A DNA stretch of 9,613 nt from the NCBI GenBank assembly GCA_021203425.1, contig JAJQBF010000054.1, positions 1-9,613 of the forward strand, given 5' to 3'. A model generated the notes under the pieces. The model was not told the DNA's origin. It saw only the letters and a program-made list of their open reading frames with translations, and did no database searches. Both the position numbers and the translations under genes were made by a program. Within the stretch, counting starts at the first letter, position 1. Each line of letters opens with the position of its first letter. Below are positions 1 to 7,685 of this stretch, piece by piece. Origin of the DNA: Clostridiales bacterium (GTDB taxonomy: Bacteria > Bacillota > Clostridia > Lachnospirales > CAG-274).

Positions 1-324
1 GTGTTGTGTTTCAGTTATATTACATTTTTGAAAAAATTTCATGCGTTTGTCCTGCCCCGTCACCTTGTCATCAACCTCCGATTTCGCCGTAAGCATAATC
101 ACAGGGGTAAAATTCCCCTCTTCTCTTATTTTCTTAAGTACGGTGATTCCGTCTTCCTTGGGCATCATTATATCCATAATAATAACATCATAACTTCCCG
201 TTTCAACCTTCTCATAGGCTTCTTCTCCGTCAAAAGCCGTCTCTGTCTCATAGCCGCTGCGTGTTAAAATAGTATATAAAGCCCTGGATAATGATTTTTC
301 GTCTTCCGCTAACAATAATTTCAT
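1..324 (-). CDS. Response regulator, N-terminal receiver domain (partial, abnormal end)
   Basis: This is the start of a two-component response regulator that runs off the left edge of the window (108 codons present, no stop). The receiver-domain pattern is clear: acidic pair E7-D8, phospho-acceptor D51 in IIMDIMMPKEDG, switch T79 in VIMLTAKSEVDDKVTG, all at standard spacing. The start is ATG at 322-324, with AAGGAGA at 331-337 six bases upstream. After G90 (below position 55) the expected LDxGAxDYLTKPF segment with its conserved Lys is absent. The residues are instead QDKRMKFFQKCNITETQH, and neither other reading frame restores the motif. The gene is therefore either truncated or rearranged there, or the edge of the sequence is chimeric. 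The output domain is not visible; an OmpR/PhoB-type winged helix would be usual for this kind of receiver. It is divergent from miaB and has its own promoter region. Confidence 0.8.
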   Translation of the reverse strand, partial: MKLLLAEDEKSLSRALYTILTRSGYETETAFDGEEAYEKVETGSYDVIIMDIMMPKEDGITVLKKIREEGNFTPVIMLTAKSEVDDKVTGQDKRMKFFQKCNITETQH

Positions 325-352
325 TTACATTCTCCTTTTCTTTGTTTTTTGA

Positions 353-380
353 TTTATAAACTCTGAAAGTTATCATACAA
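353..380 (-). promoter_or_regulatory. Possible promoter of the response regulator gene
   Basis: On the minus strand, TTGTAT (375-380) is followed after 16 bases by TATAAA (353-358), giving a short leader before the start at 324. An overlapping alternative -10, TATGAT at 372-377, has no good -35. The region is very AT-rich, so chance matches are likely. Confidence 0.35.
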
Positions 381-472
381 CGAATAAATTAATATTTAAT
401 AAAAATTTTCCAATATATCTATTAAAGTTTTTGACCAAAATTTTTTACTTTTATGAAAATGATAAATACATC

Positions 473-501
473 TTGAATTTTTGCAAAGAATTATATATAA
501 T
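473..501 (+). promoter_or_regulatory. Sigma-A type promoter for the miaB-scpB gene run
   Basis: TTGAAT (473-478) and a perfect TATAAT (496-501) are separated by exactly 17 bases, with transcription expected to start near 508. This gives a leader of roughly 40 bases before the miaB ATG at 550. It also argues against the in-frame TTG at 481 as the miaB start, because that codon lies inside the promoter. A weaker alternative, TTGACC (431-436) with GAAAAT (455-460), lies upstream. Confidence 0.72.
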
Positions 502-549
502 AAACTAGGCAGTATTTTGCGCAAAAAAAATTTTAAGGACAGATATAAT

Positions 550-1989
550 ATGAGCGATATGAATTTCAAAGTATCTGAGGTTTACGGACAGGCTCCCTTG
601 AAGGAACCTCAAAGACAGCTTTATTTTATAGAAAAATGCAGAGAATTTGTTTCCCAAATCAAGCCGGAAGGCAAGCCCCTTATGCTTGTAAACACTTTCG
701 GCTGTCAAATGAATGCCCATGATTCGGAAAAGCTTAAGGGAATGCTGCTTGAAATGGGCTACGGCGAGGCAAAAAGCGAAGAAGAGGCGGATTTTATAAT
801 TTACAACACCTGCTGTGTAAGGGAAAACGCCGAAAACAAGGTTTACGGCAACTTAGGTCAGCTTAAACACCTTAAAAAGGAAAACAGCCGTCTTAAAATT
901 GCCCTTTGCGGCTGTATGATGCAGCAGGAAACGGTTATTGAAACAATAAAAAACAAATATAACTATGTTGATTTGGTTTTCGGCACCCATAATCTCTACA
1001 AGCTGCCGGAACTCCTCTATACCGCCTTTAATTCAAAAGAACCCGTATACGAAATAAAAACGGAACACGGAGAGATTGTTGAAAATCTGCCTTCCGTCCG
1101 TAATTTTGAATATACGGCATCGGTTAATATTATGTACGGCTGTGACAACTTCTGCTCATACTGCATAGTACCCTATGTAAGAGGAAGAGAGAGGAGCCGC
1201 AAGCCGGAAGATATATTAAATGAAATAAAAGAACTTGTTAATGACGGAGTAAAAGAGGTTTGTCTTTTGGGTCAAAACGTCAACTCCTACGGCAAGGGTC
1301 TTGAAGAGAAAATAACCTTTGCGGAACTTCTTCGAATGGTAAACGAAATTCCCAGGCTTGAACGCATCAGATTTATGACAAGCCACCCTAAGGACTTATC
1401 GGACGAACTTATTTTCGCTATGAGAGACTGTGAAAAGGTATGCAGCCATATCCACCTTCCATTTCAAGCCGGAAATGACGAAATACTCAAAAAAATGAAC
1501 AGACACTACACTAAAGAGCAGTACATCGCTTTAACGGAAAAGCTTAAAAAATATGTGCCCGGTGTAGGCATAACAACAGATATTATGGTAGGCTTTCCCG
1601 GTGAATATGATGTTGATGACACTGTCGACATTATTAAGCGTGTAAGATTTTCCGGCGCCTTCACCTTTATATACTCAAAAAGAGTGGGAACCCCTGCGGC
1701 AAAAATGCCGAATATGCCTGACGAAAAGCTTGTAAAGAAAAATTTCAACAGGGTTCTTGAGGTTTTAAACCCCATAATTTTCGAAATCAACTCGGAAAAG
1801 GTAGGAAAAACATATAAGGTTTTGGCGGAAGGTATATCCGGTCACGACAAAAATCTTCTGATAGGTCGTTTGGAAGACAACACCCTTATACACTTTAAAG
1901 GAAACATTGAAAACATAGGAAAGATAATTAATGTTAAGGTTACTGATTCCAAAACATTTTATTTATTGGGAGAACAGGAGGATTTATAA
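550..1989 (+). CDS. miaB: tRNA-2-methylthio-N6-dimethylallyladenosine synthase (MiaB)
   Basis: This radical-SAM methylthiotransferase converts i6A37 to ms2i6A37 in tRNAs that read UNN codons; it acts in the cytosol. The 479-residue product has the full family layout. An N-terminal UPF0004 domain carries the three Cys that bind the auxiliary [4Fe-4S] cluster: C52 in NTFGCQMN, C88 in NTCCVRENAENK and C122 in CGCMMQ. A radical-SAM domain follows with CxxxCxxC at C198, C202 and C205 (YGCDNFCSYC, then IVPYVRGRERSR). A TRAM-type RNA-binding domain covers about residues 410-477. ATG 550 was chosen because AAGGA (535-539) lies 10 bases upstream and the promoter -10 is at 496-501; ATG 559 is a less likely alternative. 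NTCCVRENA and the RGRERSR motif point to MiaB rather than the relatives MtaB or RimO. It is the first gene of the run, and its stop lies 2 bases before the next start. Confidence 0.96.
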   Translation: MSDMNFKVSEVYGQAPLKEPQRQLYFIEKCREFVSQIKPEGKPLMLVNTFGCQMNAHDSEKLKGMLLEMGYGEAKSEEEADFIIYNTCCVRENAENKVYGNLGQLKHLKKENSRLKIALCGCMMQQETVIETIKNKYNYVDLVFGTHNLYKLPELLYTAFNSKEPVYEIKTEHGEIVENLPSVRNFEYTASVNIMYGCDNFCSYCIVPYVRGRERSRKPEDILNEIKELVNDGVKEVCLLGQNVNSYGKGLEEKITFAELLRMVNEIPRLERIRFMTSHPKDLSDELIFAMRDCEKVCSHIHLPFQAGNDEILKKMNRHYTKEQYIALTEKLKKYVPGVGITTDIMVGFPGEYDVDDTVDIIKRVRFSGAFTFIYSKRVGTPAAKMPNMPDEKLVKKNFNRVLEVLNPIIFEINSEKVGKTYKVLAEGISGHDKNLLIGRLEDNTLIHFKGNIENIGKIINVKVTDSKTFYLLGEQEDL

Positions 1990-1991
1990 AA

Positions 1992-2372
1992 ATGGAAGAA
2001 ACATTTAACAAAGCAAGAGAATTAGGCGAACTTATGCTCAAATCACCTTTATCGGTAAGACTTGAGGCGGCAAGAAACGCTTTTGACAACGATATGGAGG
2101 CAAGAGAAACCCTTTTTGACTATAACAGAAAAACCCGCAGAGTTGAAGAGCTTATGGAAAAAAACGGAAGTGCGGAAGAATTTCGTCAGGCTAATGAAGA
2201 ACTTCACGAAGCCTTGGAAAAACTTCAGGCTGACAAGGTTATAGAAGAGCTTGTAACCTGTGAATCAAGATTCAACAATTATGTAAATCAAATTTTAAAC
2301 ATAGTTAAGGCAACTGTTTTAGGGGACGAAAGCTGCAGCGGAAACTGCTCCGGCTGTTCCGGCTGTCACTAA
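1992..2372 (+). CDS. YlbF/YmcA-family protein with Cys-rich C-terminal tail
   Basis: This 126-residue protein of the YlbF/YmcA family is predicted to be almost all helical (about residues 1-108). In Bacillus subtilis the family members YmcA (RicA) and YlbF (RicF) join YaaT (RicT) in an Fe-S protein complex that influences RNase Y-dependent mRNA processing, competence, sporulation and biofilm formation. Cysteines at C115, C119, C122 and C125 make the pattern CxxxCxxCxxC in the last 12 residues, followed by His126; one more Cys lies at position 90. This suits a metal or Fe-S cluster, but binding is an inference. The start at 1992 is backed by AGGAGG at 1976-1981, inside the end of miaB. The place directly after miaB and before mutS matches ymcA in Bacillus, so it is probably the ymcA counterpart. 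I leave the symbol blank because YlbF and YmcA are hard to tell apart by eye. Confidence 0.85.
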   Translation: MEETFNKARELGELMLKSPLSVRLEAARNAFDNDMEARETLFDYNRKTRRVEELMEKNGSAEEFRQANEELHEALEKLQADKVIEELVTCESRFNNYVNQILNIVKATVLGDESCSGNCSGCSGCH

Positions 2373-2672
2373 GCGGAGGTAAAAAATGGCAGGATATACT
2401 CCCATGATGGAGCAGTATTTGGATATTAAAAGTAAATATAAGGACTGTCTTCTGTTTTTCAGACTGGGAGATTTTTATGAACTGTTTTTTGACGATGCAA
2501 AAACTACCTCAAAAGAGTTGGGGCTGACGCTTACGGGAAAGTCCTGCGGTGTGCCTGAAAGAGCGCCTATGTGCGGTGTGCCTTTTCACTCGGCAGACAG
2601 CTATATTTCAAAGCTTATATCAAAAGGCTATAAGGTTGCAATTTGCGAACAGACGGAAAACCCCAAATTCGC

Positions 2673-2677
2673 AAAAA
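2673..2677 (+). other. Frameshift site 1 in mutS (one A missing from an A tract)
   Basis: The tract reads GC-AAAAA-CC. With six A's the codons would be GCA AAA AAC CTT, giving AKNLVKRDVIRVITPG, which is the conserved MutS sequence after CEQTENPK. With five A's the frame runs into TLLNVML and a stop at 2698-2700. Confidence 0.88.
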
Positions 2678-3756
2678 CCTTGTTAAACGTGATGTTATAA
2701 GGGTAATAACCCCGGGAACCGTTTTTGACGACAAGTCTCTTGACGAAGGCAAAAACAACTACATTATGTGCCTTTATTTTGATAATGAAGGTGTGGGGGC
2801 GGCTGTCTGCGACGTTACAACAGGTGTATTTCTTACAACTGAGGTTAAGGGCAACGAAGACAACAAAATTATAGACGAAATTGCAAAATACAGCCACAGC
2901 CAGATTGTTGTTAATGCCGAGAACAATGTTACGGAGGCAGTCTACGGTATTTTCGACTTAAAATGTGAAAAATATTATGACTGGGCTTTCGGAAAAGACA
3001 ATGCCGAGCTTAAAATATGCAATCATTTGAGTCTTCATAACTTATCCGGTCTGGGACTTTCCGACAAGCCCCTTTCCGTATGTTCAAGCGGTGTCCTTCT
3101 TGAATATCTTTACGAAACACAGAAAAATAATTTATCCAACATAAGAAATATAAAATATTACTCAGACTCAAGCTTTATGATTTTGGATATATCCTCGAGA
3201 AAAAATCTTGAGCTGACTTCCACCCTCAGAGATAAAAGCAAAAAAGGCTCTCTCCTTTGGGTTCTCGATAAAACAAAAACCGCCGCAGGAGCAAGACTTC
3301 TTCGAAGATGGCTTGAACAGCCCCTTATTGACGAAAAGGAAATCATAAAAAGACAAGACGGTGTTGAGGCATTCAGAAACAATGTAATCGACAGAGAGGA
3401 GCTGAGAGAATATTTAAACACTATACACGATATTGAAAGAATAATGGGCAAGGTGGTCTATATGAGCGCCAACGCTAAGGATTTAAACTCCCTTAAAAGC
3501 TCATTTAAAAATCTGCCCCATATAAAATCCCTGCTTGAAGGCTTTTCTTCCGATTATGTAAACTCACTTGGTGAAGAGCTTGATCTTCTTTCAGATGTTT
3601 ACGACCTGCTTGACAGAGCCATTGATGAAGAGGCTCCCTTCAGTTTAAGAGAAGGATGTCTTATCAAAAAAGGCTATGATGCCGAAGTAGACAAGCTTAA
3701 TGAGGCAAAGGAAAACGGCTCAAAATGGGTCGCTCAGCTTGAAACCGACGAAAAAG

Positions 3757-3763
3757 AAAAAAA
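3757..3763 (+). other. Frameshift site 2 in mutS (one extra A in an A tract)
   Basis: Seven A's follow GACGAAAAAG. With six, the reading is DEKEKTGIKNLRIKYNKVFG, the conserved MutS sequence. With seven, it ends in EKNGN and a stop at 3771-3773. The extra base exactly offsets the missing base at site 1. Confidence 0.88.
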
Positions 3764-4996
3764 CGGGAATTAAGAATCTCAGAATAAAATATAACAAAGT
3801 TTTCGGATATTTCATAGAGGTTACAAACTCCTACAAGGATATGGTTCCCGAAAGATATATAAGAAAACAAACTCTGACAGGCTCCGAAAGGTATATAACT
3901 TCGGAGCTTAAAGAAATAGAAGAGGTTATTTTAGGAGCGGAAGAAAAAGTCACCGATTTGGAATATGATATTTTCTGCTCCGTAAGAAACAAAGTTTCTT
4001 CTGAGATTAACAGAATTCAGAAAACAGCGGAAATTCTGTCTTTAACAGACGTTCTCTGTTCTTTGGGTGAAGTGGCGGATAAAAACAACTACTGCCGCCC
4101 TGTTGTAAACAACGGCAACGTCATTGACATTCAAGGGGGCAGACACCCTGTTGTAGAGCTTACGGGAAGAGAAGCCTTTATACCCAACGACACACTGACA
4201 GACTGTGACGAAAACAGACTTCTTATAATAACAGGTCCCAATATGGCGGGAAAATCCACATATATGCGTCAAACCGCCCTTCTTGTGCTTGTGGCACAAA
4301 TAGGCAGCTTTATCCCTGCCGCAAAGGCAACAATAGGAATCTGCGACAGAATATTTACAAGAGTAGGCGCCTCCGACGACTTGGCTACAGGTCAAAGCAC
4401 GTTTATGATTGAAATGGCGGAGGTGGCAAACATACTTAACAATGCCACGAAAAAATCTCTCCTTATTTTAGACGAAATAGGCAGAGGAACCTCTACATAT
4501 GACGGACTTTCCATAGCATGGGCGGTTTTGGAATATATAGCCGACAAAAAGTCTTTAGGGGCAAGAACCCTTTTTGCCACTCATTATCACGAGCTGACCG
4601 ATCTTGAGGGCAAAATAGATGGAGTTAAAAACTACTGTGTTGCCGTTGAGGAAAGAGGAGAAGACGTTATATTCCTACGCAAGATTATCAGAGGCGGAAC
4701 CGACAAAAGCTACGGTATTCACGTTGCAAGGCTTGCCGGTGTTCCCGGGTTGGTACTTAAGCGAGCCGGAGGAATCTTGGAAAATCTTATAGAAAAATCC
4801 GGCATAAGCATTGACTTCCCCTCTGACTGTCCCCAATATGACAACGAACCCAGGGAACCCTTAAGGCTTAAGCTTGAGGAAGATAAGAAAACAGCTGTTA
4901 TAAAGGAAATTTCCAAGCTTGACCTTAACAATATAACCCCTCTTGAGGCTATTTCGATTTTATATGATTTAAAGACAAAGACTGAAGGATTATAAT

Positions 4997-7060
4997 ATGA
5001 ATAAAATACATTTGCTTGACAATAATTTAATAAATAAAATTGCCGCCGGAGAGGTTATTGAAAGACCTGCCTCCGTTATTAAGGAGCTTGTGGAAAACTC
5101 AATCGATGCCGGTGCCACAGTTATAATGATAGCCATAAAAGACGGCGGAACAAGTCTTATAACCGTTATGGACAACGGCTGCGGCATACCCAAAGAGGAC
5201 GTAAAGCAGGCCTTTCTTCGTCATGCCACAAGCAAGCTGAATAACTTTGACGACCTTTACGATATTTCAACCTTAGGTTTCAGAGGCGAGGCTTTAGCCA
5301 GTATAGCAAGCGTCTCACAGCCTGAAATGTCAACAAAAACACAAGGCTCAAAAACAGGAACCCTTATAAAAATAAACGGCGGCGCCGTTGAAGAAATAAA
5401 AGACACATCAACAGCGGAGGGCACTGTAATTCACGTTAAAAACCTGTTTTACAACACTCCTGCAAGAAAAAAATTTTTAAAGAGAAATTCAACAGAGGGC
5501 AGCTATGTTGCCGATGTTGTAAACAAAATAGCCTTGGGTCACCCTGAAATAGCCTTCAAGCTTATGAACAACAACATAATCATAATGCAGACAAACGGCA
5601 GAGGCGACTTAAAAACCACAGCCTACGGCATACTGGGCAGAGACACCGCAAGAGCCTTGCTGCCCGTAAAAGCCGAAAAAGACGGCTGGAAAATAAGCGG
5701 CTTTATAGCCAAGCCCGAAGTCTCCAGAGGAAACAGGAGCTTTGAATATTTCTATTTAAACGGCAGATATATCAAAAGCGAAATTCTTATAAAAGCGGCG
5801 GAGGAAGGCTATAAGGGGCTGCTTATGAACGGCAGATTCCCCGTTTTTATACTTTCTCTTACCCATCCCCCGGGGGCGGTTGACGTAAATGTTCACCCGG
5901 CAAAGCTGGAAGTTCGCTTTAATAATGACAACTTTATGTTTGATTTTGTGTCTTCTGCCATAGCCAAAAAATTTAAGAAAGAGGTTCTCATTCCCGGAGG
6001 AGAAGAGCCTGAGGAGCAAAAAACATTTTCCGAAATTACGGGAATTAAGGCAGTAAGCGCCGAAGAAATAACAATTGATCTCGACGAGGTTTTAAAAGAA
6101 ATAGACGACAAAGAATATGCAGAAGAAAAAGCAAAAATAAAGGCGGAAAAGCCCAAATTCAGGGTTAAACCTTTAGAAGAGGCTCCGGCTTATGACGATA
6201 CACCGGCGGAGCCTATGAAAATGACTTTGAACGAGCCTAAAAAAGAAAAAATCGACATTACCCCCTTAAAGGATATTGTTATGGGCATAAGGGCAAAGGA
6301 AGAAAAGGCAAAGGCAGCTAAAGAGGCTGAGGAACTTGAGAAAAAGGAAGTCGAAACCGTAAAAGAAAAGCCGGAAACCGCTGCAGACAAACCCGAAAAA
6401 AACTCCGCCGAAAAGACAGCCGAGCCTGAAAAAAAACCGGAACTTCCCAAAATGCCGGTTTATCCTCCGAGAAAGCCATTTTTCCACAATTACAAAATTA
6501 TAGGTCAAATATTTTTCACCTACTGGCTTGTGGAACAGGGAAACGAGCTTTATTTTATAGACCAGCACGCCGCTCACGAAAAGATTCTCTATGAGCGACT
6601 TTCAAAGGCAATAGGGGAAGGCACTGCCTCGTCACAGCTTCTTTTGGAGCCTGTAACGGTAACGGTAAACTTAAGAGAAAAGAAAGTAATCGAAGAAAAT
6701 GCGGAACTTTTTAAGTCAATAGGCTTTGAGGTTGAGCCTTTCGGCAGAAACACATATGCCATAAGGGCTGTACCCTTTATATTTGACGGAACAGCAAACC
6801 CCGTATTTTTTATGGACATAGTGGACAGCTTAAGCGACGGAAGTATAAGAGACGGTTTCGACCTTAAGCAGGATAAAATTGCGGAAATGAGCTGTAAGGC
6901 AGCCGTTAAAGGAAATAATGTTTTAAACTACGCCGAGGCAAAGGCTCTTATTGAGGACTTACTTAAGCTGGAAAATCCCTTTAACTGCCCTCACGGCAGA
7001 CCTACGATTATAAAAGTGTCAAAATATGAAATAGAAAAGAAGTTTAAAAGAATAATTTAA
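4997..7060 (+). CDS. mutL: DNA mismatch repair endonuclease MutL
   Basis: MutL is the ATP-driven mediator that acts after MutS; in bacteria without MutH it also nicks DNA itself. The 687-residue product is intact. The N-terminal GHKL ATPase shows E33/N34/D37 (ELVENSIDAGA), DNGCGI (59-64), HATSKL (76-81) and GFRGEALASI (94-103). NVHPAK (298-303) falls in the second N-terminal subdomain. A linker of about 150 residues (roughly 338-488), very rich in Lys, Glu, Ala and Pro, leads to the C-terminal dimerisation/nuclease domain. That domain has DQHAAHEKILYE (522-533), an exact match to the endonuclease motif DQHA(X)2E(X)4E, then SCKAAVKGNN and CPHGRP (664-669). The start is ATG 4997, one base after the mutS stop, with AAGGAT at 4985-4990. 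miaA and hfq, which often follow mutL in clostridia, are not here. Confidence 0.97.
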   Translation: MNKIHLLDNNLINKIAAGEVIERPASVIKELVENSIDAGATVIMIAIKDGGTSLITVMDNGCGIPKEDVKQAFLRHATSKLNNFDDLYDISTLGFRGEALASIASVSQPEMSTKTQGSKTGTLIKINGGAVEEIKDTSTAEGTVIHVKNLFYNTPARKKFLKRNSTEGSYVADVVNKIALGHPEIAFKLMNNNIIIMQTNGRGDLKTTAYGILGRDTARALLPVKAEKDGWKISGFIAKPEVSRGNRSFEYFYLNGRYIKSEILIKAAEEGYKGLLMNGRFPVFILSLTHPPGAVDVNVHPAKLEVRFNNDNFMFDFVSSAIAKKFKKEVLIPGGEEPEEQKTFSEITGIKAVSAEEITIDLDEVLKEIDDKEYAEEKAKIKAEKPKFRVKPLEEAPAYDDTPAEPMKMTLNEPKKEKIDITPLKDIVMGIRAKEEKAKAAKEAEELEKKEVETVKEKPETAADKPEKNSAEKTAEPEKKPELPKMPVYPPRKPFFHNYKIIGQIFFTYWLVEQGNELYFIDQHAAHEKILYERLSKAIGEGTASSQLLLEPVTVTVNLREKKVIEENAELFKSIGFEVEPFGRNTYAIRAVPFIFDGTANPVFFMDIVDSLSDGSIRDGFDLKQDKIAEMSCKAAVKGNNVLNYAEAKALIEDLLKLENPFNCPHGRPTIIKVSKYEIEKKFKRII

Positions 7061-7061
7061 A

Positions 7062-7067
7062 AAGGGG
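7062..7067 (+). promoter_or_regulatory. Ribosome binding site that decides the start of the M50-like gene
   Basis: AAGGGG lies 8 bases before ATG 7076 but only 2 bases before the upstream in-frame GTG at 7070. The ATG is therefore the better start. Confidence 0.6.
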
Positions 7068-7075
7068 CGGTGCAA

Positions 7076-7681
7076 ATGATTAACAGCGGTCTTGTGTCAA
7101 CACTTATAAGCTATGGTATGCTTATAGTCTGCGGCTTTATTGTAATTACAATACATGGTTTTTTGACGGCTTTAACCTCTTCTCTTTTGGGAGACGATAT
7201 ACCCAAAAGAAACGGTATGCTTACTTTAAACCCCGTTAAACACTTTGAGCCTATAGGCTTTATTCTCTTTGTAATTTTCAACAGCTGCGGCTGGGGTCAG
7301 CCCGTCAGAACAAGCAATTATAACTATAAAAACAGAAAAGCCGGTGCTGTTATTACGGCTTTGGCGCCTGTTGTTATTGGCTTTGTTTACGGCTTTGCCG
7401 TACTTAAAGCCTATCCCTTGGCTTACAAAATTACCGGGAATCCCTATGTTTCCTCATTTTGCTATACTTTGGGCTATAGGGCAATGGGCTTTGCCGTTTT
7501 TAATCTTATTCCCGTTTATCCTTTAAACGGTCATAAGCTTTTGACGGCGGTTCTTTCCCCCAATAATGTGCTTAAATATAACCAAATGGAAAAGATTTTG
7601 CAGTATATTCTTGTATTTGCCGTTTTGTTCGGATTAGTGGGTGATGTAATTAATTTTATACTCCTTCACATTGCAGGGTGA
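7076..7681 (+). CDS. M50 site-2-protease-like membrane protein lacking catalytic residues
   Basis: This 201-residue, strongly hydrophobic protein has several predicted membrane spans (about residues 8-38, 60-72, 90-112, 130-150 and 175-198). It follows the layout of the short M50B site-2 proteases of Firmicutes. RNGMLTLNPVKHFEPIGF (45-62) matches the family's G-x-LTLNP-x-KHxDPIG segment, GWGQPV (72-77) matches GWAKPV, and LIPVYPLNGHKLL (144-156) matches the LIPIPPLDGSKIL segment. The active site is gone. HExxHA is H27-GFLT-A, so the catalytic Glu and second His are Gly28 and Thr31. The zinc-binding Asp of PLDG is Asn151, and the AGPxxN motif is APVVIG. Proteolysis is therefore unlikely, and a scaffold or regulatory role is only a guess. 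The gene follows mutL by 15 bases and ends 4 bases before scpA. The frame is intact with ordinary codon use, so it is not an obvious decaying gene. Confidence 0.82.
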   Translation: MINSGLVSTLISYGMLIVCGFIVITIHGFLTALTSSLLGDDIPKRNGMLTLNPVKHFEPIGFILFVIFNSCGWGQPVRTSNYNYKNRKAGAVITALAPVVIGFVYGFAVLKAYPLAYKITGNPYVSSFCYTLGYRAMGFAVFNLIPVYPLNGHKLLTAVLSPNNVLKYNQMEKILQYILVFAVLFGLVGDVINFILLHIAG

Positions 7682-7685
7682 TTAT

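Larger units (their letters stand above)
2386..4995 (+). pseudogene. mutS: DNA mismatch repair protein MutS, broken by two one-base frameshifts
   Basis: MutS recognises mismatches and small loops and recruits MutL. Read across two frame changes, the gene gives about 869 residues, the normal full length, with every expected domain. Domain I has the mismatch-stacking Phe-x-Glu (F30, E32 in GDFYELF). The connector, core/lever and clamp regions fill the middle. The ATPase has Walker A GPNMAGKST (617-625), Walker B LLILDEIGRGTSTYDG (D696, E697), FATHYHEL (H733) and the terminal SYGIHVARLAGVP region. As written, translation from ATG 2386 (GGAGG at 2375-2379) stops at 2700 after 104 residues. The middle part is open in the -1 frame to 3773, and the ATPase part is back in the original frame to 4995. 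No convincing ribosome binding site precedes the second or third segment, so they are not independent genes. Sequencing error is a real alternative to true inactivation. Confidence 0.93.

Noticed and set aside
1..267. Plus-strand open frame of 88 codons from GTG 1.
   Set aside because: It is the exact antisense of the response regulator codons and shows no family features.
481..549. Longer miaB starting at TTG 481.
   Set aside because: The TTG lies between the -35 and -10 boxes of the likely promoter, and the added residues match nothing expected in MiaB.
2673..2677. Rescue of mutS by polymerase slippage on the A tracts, as reported in some AT-rich endosymbionts.
   Set aside because: A5 and A7 are short for efficient transcriptional slippage, and longer or equal A runs inside intact genes of this window do not need it.
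3758..3764. A canonical -1 slippery heptamer, A AAA AAC, lies in phase with the middle mutS frame and could suggest programmed frameshifting.
   Set aside because: The shift needed there is +1 (or -2). A -1 slip leads to a stop at 3785-3787, and the other site needs the opposite shift, so a programmed mechanism for both is unlikely.
4042..4395. Cys-rich minus-strand frame opposite the mutS ATPase region.
   Set aside because: It is the antisense of conserved MutS codons and has no upstream signals, so it is a shadow of mutS.
3700..4995. Separate gene for the MutS ATPase region starting at ATG 3700.
   Set aside because: There is no ribosome binding site, the first 20 or so residues are only an out-of-frame reading of the middle segment, and the rest joins seamlessly to MutS.
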